Assembly (NCBI GenBank): GCA_016234555.1
Contig: JACRBJ010000005.1
Coordinates: 62,001 to 126,000, forward strand
From: Chloroflexota bacterium
Lineage (GTDB): Bacteria > Chloroflexota > Anaerolineae > Anaerolineales > Villigracilaceae
Direction of reading: 5' to 3'
Length of the DNA stretch: 64,000 bases
Below, one piece after another: positions 23,590 through 30,228 of the stretch. Positions within the stretch are counted from its first letter, which is position 1, and each line of letters starts with the position of its first letter. Both the position numbers and the translations under genes were made by a program. Below the pieces are notes generated by a model that was not told the origin of the DNA, did no database searches, and saw only the letters and a list, made by a program, of their open reading frames with translations.

Positions 23590-24240
23590 ATGTCCCTCAT
23601 TCTCTTTGACTTCGACGGTGTCCTTGCCGACACTTTGAACCACCTGCTCCAATTCGGACAGGAAGCCTGCGACGAATTGGGCGTAAAACACACCGCCACA
23701 CAGGATGACTTGAACTCCCTCGAAATCATGTCCTTTGCAACTTATGGACAGCAACTCGAAGTCCCCGATCATCTGATCGACGAATTCGTCCGCCGCTGTC
23801 TGGCAAAGTTTGGGGAGGAAAAGTCCCCGCCGGAGATTTTCGCGGGGCTGGATGAGGTCATTCGGAAGTTATCCGCAAGCAACACTTTGGGGATTATCAC
23901 CGGCAATTCATCGGAGAATGTGAAGGTTTTCCTCTCCGCGCACAAACTGGATGATTGCGTCCGCGCGATCTACGGGGTGGATTCGCCGGGCTCAAAGGTG
24001 GAGAAAATCTCCCTCGCGCAGAATCAGCTTGGAGTGGGGGGCGAAACAGTCTTCATGGTTGGTGACTCCGCAAGCGACGTCCGCGCCGCAAGAGAGGCTG
24101 GAGTCAAAAGCGTCGCCGTCAGCTGGGGACATCAAAGCGCCGAGACTTTGCTCCGCGCCAAGCCCGACTTTCTTATCCATTCGCCGGGGGAATTATGCAA
24201 GATCATCAAAGAGGAGCCATGCGAAACAAGTTCCCCATAG
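23590..24240 (+). CDS. HAD-superfamily hydrolase (phosphoglycolate phosphatase-like)
   Basis: The 216-aa protein has HAD motif I LFDFDGVLAD (about residues 4-13), motif II in GIITGNSSE, motif III Lys near SKVEK, and motif IV MVGDSASDVRAAREAG. The cap is helical, as in phosphoglycolate phosphatase/beta-phosphoglucomutase relatives. Substrate unknown. Its 3' end overlaps the Nudix gene by 22 bases. Confidence 0.85.
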   Translation: MSLILFDFDGVLADTLNHLLQFGQEACDELGVKHTATQDDLNSLEIMSFATYGQQLEVPDHLIDEFVRRCLAKFGEEKSPPEIFAGLDEVIRKLSASNTLGIITGNSSENVKVFLSAHKLDDCVRAIYGVDSPGSKVEKISLAQNQLGVGGETVFMVGDSASDVRAAREAGVKSVAVSWGHQSAETLLRAKPDFLIHSPGELCKIIKEEPCETSSP

Positions 24241-24656
24241 CCGTTCACCTTTTCTTTTTGCGTGACACGGAAATCCTGCTGCTGCGCCGTTTCAACACCG
24301 GCTACGAAGACGGCAATTACAGCGTTGTCGCCGGGCACGTGGATGCGGGCGAGACCGTGACACAAGCCGCCGTCCGCGAGATCAGTGAAGAGGCTGGCGT
24401 TGTCGTCGATCCAAAAGACCTTGAAATCGTCCACGTGATGAACCGCAAATCGGAGGACGAGCGCATTGACTTCTTCATGGTGGTCAGGCAGTGGTCTGGA
24501 GAAATTGTCAACATGGAGCCTGACAAATGCGACGACTTGTCGTGGCATTCCATCACGAGCCTGCCACAAAATATGGTCCCATACGTGAGGCACGCCATCG
24601 AGTGTTTCCAAAATGGAATCACGTACAGCGAGTTTGGCTGGGAGCGGATGAAATGA
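24219..24656 (+). CDS. Nudix hydrolase (MutT-like)
   Basis: The 145-aa protein has a complete Nudix box, GHVDAGETVTQAAVREISEE followed by AGV (about residues 38-60), with all Glu ligands. The enzymes hydrolyse nucleoside diphosphates linked to another group; substrate unknown. ATG 24219 follows GAGGAG closely and lies inside the end of the HAD gene; the stop overlaps the next gene by 4 bases, so HAD-Nudix-HXXEE form a coupled set. Confidence 0.9.
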   Translation: MRNKFPIAVHLFFLRDTEILLLRRFNTGYEDGNYSVVAGHVDAGETVTQAAVREISEEAGVVVDPKDLEIVHVMNRKSEDERIDFFMVVRQWSGEIVNMEPDKCDDLSWHSITSLPQNMVPYVRHAIECFQNGITYSEFGWERMK

Positions 24657-25204
24657 TCCTTCCCGTCAAAATTGAAACTCTGATGTGGCTGCTGCCCATT
24701 GTCTTCATGTTCCACGACTTCGAGGAAATCATCATGTTCAAGCCGTGGCTCGATGCCAATCGTGAAAACCTCGAAAGGCGTTTTCCAAAATGGGCGGCAC
24801 GCGCGCTGGCGGAACAGAGCAAAATGTCCACCTCGGCGTTTGCCTTTGCCGTGGCGGAGGAATTCATTGTCCTGTCTGCGCTAACCCTGCTCGCCGTGGA
24901 ATTGGAACTGTACCCTTTCTGGGTTGGGATGATGCTCGGATTCTTCATTCACCTGCTGGTTCACATGGGACAGTTTATCGTCTATCGGAAATATGTCCCC
25001 GTCATCCTGACCAGTTTACCGAGTGGAATCTACTGCCTGGTTGCCCTGCATGACCTGAATCTCCAACATCCGCTTGACTGGGAGCTGGTTGCTATCTGGA
25101 CTCTTTTGTCCCTGATCATCATCGGTGCAAACCTGGCGCTGGCGCTCAAGTTGGCGGCAAAATTTGGAATGTGGTTGGAAAGAAACTTCCCTGAAAGGAA
25201 TTAG
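24653..25204 (+). CDS. HXXEE-domain membrane protein
   Basis: The 183-aa protein has a HDFEE motif (about residues 23-27), the defining HXXEE, followed by PWLDANR, and about four hydrophobic spans. A second acidic/His cluster lies near AEEF and HLLVHMGQ. HXXEE proteins are uncharacterised membrane proteins whose charged residues suggest metal binding or catalysis. The start overlaps the Nudix stop (ATGA). Confidence 0.8.
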   Translation: MILPVKIETLMWLLPIVFMFHDFEEIIMFKPWLDANRENLERRFPKWAARALAEQSKMSTSAFAFAVAEEFIVLSALTLLAVELELYPFWVGMMLGFFIHLLVHMGQFIVYRKYVPVILTSLPSGIYCLVALHDLNLQHPLDWELVAIWTLLSLIIIGANLALALKLAAKFGMWLERNFPERN

Positions 25205-25206
25205 CC

Positions 25207-25536
25207 ATGGAAATGAAAAACATCCCCTTTGGTTTGACCAACTGGGCGGAGATCGTCCCGACAGAACACAAGGGCGAAACCGGAATGGCGCTCTGGTACA
25301 CCCAGCAGTTCGACAATATTCGCGTGCGGATGGTCGAGTACAGCGCGGGCTATTTTGCCAATCACTGGTGCGAGAAAGGTCACATTCTGCTGTGTCTGGA
25401 AGGGGAACTGCATACCGAGCTTGCCGATGGCAGGGAGTTCGTGCTGACGCCGGGAGTAAGCTACCAGGTCGCCGACCACGCCGAACCGCATCGCTCCCGC
25501 ACAAAGACCGGGGCAAAGCTTTTTATCGTTGACTAA
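25207..25536 (+). CDS. Small cupin-fold protein, DHCW-motif type
   Basis: The 109-aa single-domain protein has FANHWCEKGHILLCLEGEL (about residues 49-67), close to the DHCW-motif cupins, and a later VADHAEPHRSRT strand. The His/Cys/Glu set would hold a metal. An AAGGAA site precedes ATG 25207. It is the last of the HAD-Nudix-HXXEE-cupin run. Function unknown. Confidence 0.75.
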   Translation: MEMKNIPFGLTNWAEIVPTEHKGETGMALWYTQQFDNIRVRMVEYSAGYFANHWCEKGHILLCLEGELHTELADGREFVLTPGVSYQVADHAEPHRSRTKTGAKLFIVD

Positions 25537-25639
25537 CGGCGGCGGGCGGGATTCAGGTATAATCCCACCGCTATGAACGCAAAACCCCTTCGAGTTGCCA
25601 TATTTGAAGCAAACTCCCAACCTGTCAGCAATTTGAAAG
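25537..25639 (+). other. Intergenic region with TATAAT and a 29-codon frame
   Basis: A TATAAT lies at 25557-25562, and a 29-codon frame (25573-25662) follows, beginning MNAKPLRVAIFEANSQP. It has no ribosome binding site and overlaps the -35/-10 of the next promoter, so it is more likely the stub of a lost gene than an active one. Confidence 0.35.
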
Positions 25640-25668
25640 TTGACATCGCTCCTCAAATCTGATAATAT
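25640..25668 (+). promoter_or_regulatory. Near-consensus sigma-70 promoter for the Fe-S carrier gene
   Basis: TTGACA (25640-25645), a 17-base spacer and TAATAT (25663-25668), 34 bases before the start codon. It is among the best promoter matches in the window. Confidence 0.8.
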
Positions 25669-25701
25669 TTGTCAAGTTTAGTTAACCAAAAGGAGAAAAA
25701 C

Positions 25702-26106
25702 ATGCTCCAGGAAATTGAAGTAAGACCCTTTACACTCACCCCGGCGGCAAGCCAGGCGGTCATGGATATTCTTGAACAGCGTAAACTCGAAGGCTATGCC
25801 CTGCGCGTGTATGTGGCTGGAGGCGGATGTGGTTGCTCCGGCGTAAGTTTCGGTATGGCGCTTGACAACAACTTCCGCGATGTGGATACAACCTTCGACG
25901 CCAACGGAATAAAAGTCGTCGTGGATAACGTCTCCATCGACTACCTGCGCGAGGCAACGATTGACTTTATAAACGATCCCCAACGCGGTGCGGGCTTTGC
26001 CGTCAACAGCCCGAATGCCTCTGCAAAAGAACACGGCAGTTGCGGATGCGGAAGCAATAGCGAAGGCGGAAGCTGCGGCAGCGGCGACTCGTGTTCGTGC
26101 AATTAG
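25702..26106 (+). CDS. A-type iron-sulfur carrier (HesB/IscA/ErpA family) with Cys-rich tail
   Basis: The 134-aa protein has the HesB fold motifs FTLTPAASQAV and YALRVYVAGGGCGCSG, and a C-terminal CGCG. These supply the usual three cluster-binding cysteines. The family transfers Fe-S clusters to apo-proteins. Odd features: an extra Cys within the first motif and a Gly/Ser/Cys-rich tail with several additional Cys (about residues 112-133), beyond the usual end at CGCG. An AAGGAG site precedes ATG 25702 and a terminator follows the gene. Confidence 0.85.
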   Translation: MLQEIEVRPFTLTPAASQAVMDILEQRKLEGYALRVYVAGGGCGCSGVSFGMALDNNFRDVDTTFDANGIKVVVDNVSIDYLREATIDFINDPQRGAGFAVNSPNASAKEHGSCGCGSNSEGGSCGSGDSCSCN

Positions 26107-26121
26107 AATAGATTCCAACAA

Positions 26122-26158
26122 CAAAAAAATGACCGAAGCTATTTCGGTCATTTTTTTG
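26122..26158. terminator. Bidirectional terminator between convergent genes
   Basis: A hairpin pairs AAAAAAATGACCGAA with its complement (about 26123-26137 with 26142-26157) around a 4-base loop; T7 on both strands. Confidence 0.9.
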
Positions 26159-26184
26159 TTTTCAAGACATCAGCGGCAGGGAGT

Positions 26185-26814
26185 TTATCTTCCGCGCAGG
26201 AAGGAGATCATCGTTCCCAGCGCGCCAATGAATCCCAAGCCAAAAATCAGCAAACCCACGGGGACACGTCCCGCACCCGATGCCTCTTCGACAAATGTCG
26301 CAACCACCAGCGGCGCAGGAGCGGTAAAGGTCGGCATGCGGGTGGGGATAACCGGCGTAACAAATGCCGCCACCAAGGTTGGGTTGATATTGACCACAGG
26401 CGTGGTGGCGGGAGTCGGCGTTGGAGGAGCGGGAAGCTTTGGGAAATTCCCCGTTTTGATTATTTTGACATAGGGCGCATAAACCCAGGCAACCGCATCG
26501 GGAACGCCGGGATAGTAAATCTGCACATAGTTCTCGTCTTCGGAAATGCCGTATGCGGTCATCTCCTGTCCCGCCAGGACCACACCGATACGTGGATAAA
26601 GATATTCGCTGGGTCCAGAGTAAACGTTTACCTGCGCCTGGTCAAGATACACAGCGACAATCACCCCTTGCGGCGTGCCTGTCACGGTTGGAACGGAACC
26701 CGTCGGCTGTTGGGCATGGACAGAGGATTGCACAGGCGAATGGAACACCAGCGCCATCCCCCAAAATGTCAACAGAAAAAAAACAAAAAAAACAGCCTTG
26801 CGCGCAAATCTCAT
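26185..26814 (-). CDS. SH3-like domain membrane protein
   Basis: The 209-aa protein has an N-terminal signal/anchor (about 5-30), a bacterial SH3-like domain (about 48-115, with QVNVYSGPSEYLYPRIGVV and VAWVYAPYV), a Pro/Thr linker and a C-terminal membrane helix (about 182-204). It resembles the upstream gene and the two form a tandem pair. Bacterial SH3 domains bind peptidoglycan or proteins outside the membrane. Function unknown. Confidence 0.75.
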   Translation of the reverse strand: MRFARKAVFFVFFLLTFWGMALVFHSPVQSSVHAQQPTGSVPTVTGTPQGVIVAVYLDQAQVNVYSGPSEYLYPRIGVVLAGQEMTAYGISEDENYVQIYYPGVPDAVAWVYAPYVKIIKTGNFPKLPAPPTPTPATTPVVNINPTLVAAFVTPVIPTRMPTFTAPAPLVVATFVEEASGAGRVPVGLLIFGLGFIGALGTMISFLRGR

Positions 26815-26821
26815 TTGACTA

Positions 26822-27433
26822 TCAGCGCCAAAACAGGGAAAGCAAAAAGCCTATAATTCCCAGGGCTGCAAGGGAGATAATCACCACAGCCAGTGGAATG
26901 GTTTCCACCGAATCCTCAGCTGATATTTCAGTGTAGGATGGAACAGTCAATGACGGTGGAGGTGTAAAGGTAGGCAGGCGTGTAGAGGTTGGGACAATAC
27001 TATATTGCGCGGCAAGTGTCGGATCGATGGTGGGAGTCGCAGGCGGAACCGGGGTTGGGGGCGGAGCCGCAATCTGCAATGTACCAGGAGAGACCTGCAC
27101 CAGCGGCGAGTACACCCAGCCAACATTGCCCGGCGCGCCGTCATACTGGATCTGAATCCAATCCCCGCCCTGTGACCTGCCAAGCGCAGGCGCGGTGGAT
27201 CCGGTCAACAGCGTCCCAACTATCGGGTAAATGCTGGAACTGGGTCCCATGCGGACGTTGATCTGCGGCTCATCCGTGATGACAGTGATGAACATGCCCG
27301 AATCAGCGGCGGGGGTATTCGTCAGTTGAAGAGCCAGCACAAGGGTCGTCGATCTGGAGGAAAAAGCCACCCCAATTAAAGTAAGGATTACAAAGGCAGT
27401 GGGAGCGATGAGATGAAACCGGTTTTTTGTCAT
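26822..27433 (-). CDS. SH3-like domain membrane protein, paralogue
   Basis: The 203-aa protein shares the layout of its neighbour: N-terminal hydrophobic segment, SH3-like domain (about 50-110, with QINVRMGPSSSIYPIVGTL and VGWVYSPLV), Pro-rich linker and C-terminal membrane helix. The start is uncertain because no good ribosome binding site exists; GTG 27445 is an alternative. It is divergent from the zinc-ribbon/FHA cluster. Confidence 0.7.
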   Translation of the reverse strand: MTKNRFHLIAPTAFVILTLIGVAFSSRSTTLVLALQLTNTPAADSGMFITVITDEPQINVRMGPSSSIYPIVGTLLTGSTAPALGRSQGGDWIQIQYDGAPGNVGWVYSPLVQVSPGTLQIAAPPPTPVPPATPTIDPTLAAQYSIVPTSTRLPTFTPPPSLTVPSYTEISAEDSVETIPLAVVIISLAALGIIGFLLSLFWR

Positions 27434-27483
27434 TTCGTAAGTCACTCTTAAGAAGAATTGCAAAGGAGATTATAATCGAATTC

Positions 27484-28068
27484 ATGGAACGAAAAATCTT
27501 TCACGGAAAAATAAAACCAGTGGATATTGCGCAGGCTTTGCTCGCCGAGTTCAACCAGGGTAACCTGCGCGCGCAAACACTCGGTCAAAGCGACAAGATG
27601 GTCGTTCAAATCGGCACAAAGCCAGGCTCCCCATCCGGCGGACAAACAGCGATCACCGTCACCATTCAAAAATGGGAGGATGGTGTCATGGTGGAATTGG
27701 GACAACAAGCCTGGCTGGGTGTGGCTGCCAGTCTGGGCACAAGCGCGCTTGCCGCGTTGCGCAATCCCTTCAACCTGCTTGGACGGCTGGATGACATTGC
27801 GCAGGACATTGAGAACCTGCAAATTGGCGAGCGCATCTGGCAGGTGATTGCCCAATCGGCAAAAGCGGCTGGGGTTTCCACCGAATTGTCCGAACGGCTG
27901 AAAAGGGTTGCCTGTGAATATTGTGGCACGGCAAACCCGGTTGGCGAGCCATCCTGCGTAGCCTGCGGAGCGCCGCTTGGAAAAGCTCAGCCCAATACCT
28001 GCCCACACTGCGGGTATCTCGTAAGGGCTGGCGACAAAACGTGCGGTCACTGCAATCAACCCCTCTAG
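27484..28068 (+). CDS. Double zinc-ribbon protein heading the FHA cluster
   Basis: The 194-aa protein has an N-terminal domain (about 1-130, KIFHGKIKPVDIAQALLAEF...) and two C-terminal zinc ribbons: CEYCGTANPVGEPSCVAC and CPHCGYLVRAGDKTCGHC. The N-terminal PVDIAQAL segment recalls the N-terminal (DUF3662-type) region of FhaA proteins, and the next gene is FhaA-like. A TATAAT at 27469-27474 lies close upstream. Function unknown; a partner for FHA signalling is plausible from position. Confidence 0.65.
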   Translation: MERKIFHGKIKPVDIAQALLAEFNQGNLRAQTLGQSDKMVVQIGTKPGSPSGGQTAITVTIQKWEDGVMVELGQQAWLGVAASLGTSALAALRNPFNLLGRLDDIAQDIENLQIGERIWQVIAQSAKAAGVSTELSERLKRVACEYCGTANPVGEPSCVACGAPLGKAQPNTCPHCGYLVRAGDKTCGHCNQPL

Positions 28069-28073
28069 ATAAC

Positions 28074-28892
28074 ATGAACTTACAGGAACTGGAAACCCGC
28101 CTGCAATCCCTGATCGAAGTGGATTTGTTAGCCCTCCTACCCGGCAGAAAGGTGGAGGATGTAGTCGTCCAAAAACTGGCATCGGCAATCCATCTCAACA
28201 CCAAAGCGCAGGAGGATGGTCAACTCATTGCGCCAAACGCATACACCCTGGTCATGCACCCCGAAGAAGCGGTCAAATGGCAGGACCGGCAGTTGCTTGC
28301 AATCCTATTGCATTCCATTTCCGCAGTCGCGCAGGAAGCGGGATTTCGGATTACAATATCACCGACGATTACAATTACAACGGATGACAAAATCTCTATT
28401 AGGGATGCCCGTGTTACGGCATCACATCGGATCGAACCTATGGCTGAAACAAACGCAAATCCCCTTGAAACTGGAAAACTCGAAGATACCGGCAAACTGC
28501 CCGAAAATGCCTTTTTAATCGTGGAGGGCGTCAAGGTATTCCCACTAACGCTGCCTGTGGTCAACATCGGCAGGAGACTGGACAACCAACTTGTCATTGA
28601 CGATCCGCGCGTTTCGCGCAACCACGCCCAGTTGCGGGCAATCAAGGGCAGGTTCGTTGTATTCGACCTGAACTCGACCGGCGGGACTTTCGTCAACGGG
28701 CAACGCGCCAGTCAAACCGTGCTTTACCCCGGCGATGTCATTTCGCTGGCAGGTGTGGCGCTTATTTTTGGACAGGACAACCCGCCGCCCCGCCCGGACT
28801 TGAAGGCAACCTCCCCTCTGCAAAAGCCCTCACTGGATCGTCCCACCGCCGTTTTGGGGGATCATTCCACGGCGAAACTGAAGAAAAAATGA
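28074..28892 (+). CDS. FhaA-like protein: DUF3662-type N-terminus plus FHA domain
   Basis: The 272-aa protein has an N-terminal region (about 1-120) like FhaA proteins and a C-terminal FHA domain (about 160-235) with INIGRRLDNQLVIDDPRVSRNHAQL and STGGTFVNGQ. FHA domains bind phosphothreonine. In Actinobacteria and Chloroflexota, fhaA and fhaB lie with rodA, pbpA and Ser/Thr kinase genes and control cell-wall synthesis. It begins 6 bases after the zinc-ribbon gene and overlaps the next gene by 4 bases. No kinase gene is present here. Confidence 0.8.
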   Translation: MNLQELETRLQSLIEVDLLALLPGRKVEDVVVQKLASAIHLNTKAQEDGQLIAPNAYTLVMHPEEAVKWQDRQLLAILLHSISAVAQEAGFRITISPTITITTDDKISIRDARVTASHRIEPMAETNANPLETGKLEDTGKLPENAFLIVEGVKVFPLTLPVVNIGRRLDNQLVIDDPRVSRNHAQLRAIKGRFVVFDLNSTGGTFVNGQRASQTVLYPGDVISLAGVALIFGQDNPPPRPDLKATSPLQKPSLDRPTAVLGDHSTAKLKKK

Positions 28893-29359
28893 GCGGTGTG
28901 GTTGTACTGGTCCTGCGACTCCTCCTGGTTGTTGCCCTGTATGGCTTTCTTGGCTGGGCGCTGTTGACTTTGTGGCGCGAAATAAACAGGCTGGGAATTT
29001 CACTTGCCGGTCGGCGTATTCCGGCGCTCAACCTCATCGTCCGGCACAAACAAGCCCCACCCATCATAAAAAATTTCACCCAGCCCAGCATCACCATCGG
29101 ACGCGATCCCGGTTGCGACATCCCCCTTGTGGACGATACCGTCTCCACCCGTCACGCGCAATTGGTATATCATCATAACCAATGGTGGCTGGAGGACCTC
29201 GCCTCCACAAACGGCACAATGCTCAACCATATCATCATCACCATGCCGACCGTATTAACCGCCGGCGACGAGATCAGGTGCGGCGATACGCGGCTGATCG
29301 TAAATTTGTCGTCAAACATCCATGTATCACCCACGCAAAGACTGGAGAAAAAGCCATGA
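28889..29359 (+). CDS. FhaB-like membrane FHA-domain protein
   Basis: The 156-aa protein has an N-terminal transmembrane helix (about 5-27) and a C-terminal FHA domain (about 70-145) with ITIGRDPGCDIPLVDDTVST and LASTNGTMLN, the phosphothreonine-binding loops. It overlaps FhaA and mtnP genes by 4 bases each and precedes the FtsW/PBP fusion, matching the known FHA-cell-wall synteny. Confidence 0.85.
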   Translation: MSGVVVLVLRLLLVVALYGFLGWALLTLWREINRLGISLAGRRIPALNLIVRHKQAPPIIKNFTQPSITIGRDPGCDIPLVDDTVSTRHAQLVYHHNQWWLEDLASTNGTMLNHIIITMPTVLTAGDEIRCGDTRLIVNLSSNIHVSPTQRLEKKP

Positions 29360-30228
29360 CGGAAAAAGCAACTGTAGCCATCATCGGCGGCTCCGGGCTG
29401 TATCATATGGCTGGTCTGCAGGATGCAAAAGAGTACAGCGTAAACACGCCTTTTGGAAATCCCAGCGCTCCGATTATGGTGGGCATGCTCGAAAATATGT
29501 GCGTGGCATTTCTTGCGCGGCATGGACAGGGTCATCACCTCATGCCGAGTGAAGTGCCATATCGCGCCAATATTTATGCCTTAAAATCATTGGGGGTGGA
29601 ACGCATTGTCAGCATCAGCGCCTGCGGCTCGCTACGGGAGGATTACGCGCCAGGGCACATCGTTATTCCGGACAGCATCTTCGATAACACCAAAAACCGC
29701 ATCCGCACGTTCTTTGGCGACGGACTGGTGGCGCACGTGGGTGTTGCCGACCCTTTTTGCAGTGACCTTTCGAGTTCGTTGGAAGCGGCTATACGCGCAA
29801 CAGGCGCGGTCACACATCGCGGCGGCTCGTTCGTGGTGATAGAAGGTCCGCGTTTCTCCACAAAGGCGGAATCGAACACCTATCGCGCATGGGGCATGTC
29901 CATCATTGGCATGACCACCGCCCCGGAGGCATTCCTTGCCCGCGAAGCGGAGATATGCTACGCCACCATGGCACACGTCACCGATTTCGATGTCTGGCAT
30001 GAAAACGAGTCACCTGTGACTATTGAAATGATTATCCAGACCCTCAACAAGAACACCCGGATCGCACAGGAAGCGATTGTAAATTTGATACGCGGCTTGA
30101 AAGCGGAACGTCCCTGCGAATGTGGAAATGCGCTCTCCACAGCGATAATCACCGACCCCAGGGTTGTTCCCGCCGCAACGCGCGCCAAACTCGACCTGCT
30201 GGTTGGCAAATACCTGAAACATGTATGA
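29356..30228 (+). CDS. mtnP: S-methyl-5'-thioadenosine phosphorylase
   Basis: The 290-aa protein belongs to the MTAP/PNP family: AIIGGSGLYHM (phosphate site), ARHGQGHHLMPSEVPYRAN, ISACGSLREDYAPG and EGPRFSTKAESNTYRAWG. MTAP releases adenine from methylthioadenosine in methionine salvage. The Asp in HVTDFDVWHE favours an adenine (6-amino) substrate. It lies between FhaB and the FtsW/PBP gene with coupled overlaps, an unusual place for a salvage gene. Confidence 0.9.
   Translation: MTEKATVAIIGGSGLYHMAGLQDAKEYSVNTPFGNPSAPIMVGMLENMCVAFLARHGQGHHLMPSEVPYRANIYALKSLGVERIVSISACGSLREDYAPGHIVIPDSIFDNTKNRIRTFFGDGLVAHVGVADPFCSDLSSSLEAAIRATGAVTHRGGSFVVIEGPRFSTKAESNTYRAWGMSIIGMTTAPEAFLAREAEICYATMAHVTDFDVWHENESPVTIEMIIQTLNKNTRIAQEAIVNLIRGLKAERPCECGNALSTAIITDPRVVPAATRAKLDLLVGKYLKHV

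Noticed and set aside
25573..25662. 29-codon frame after a TATAAT
   Set aside because: No ribosome binding site and it overlaps a near-consensus promoter; treated as a remnant.
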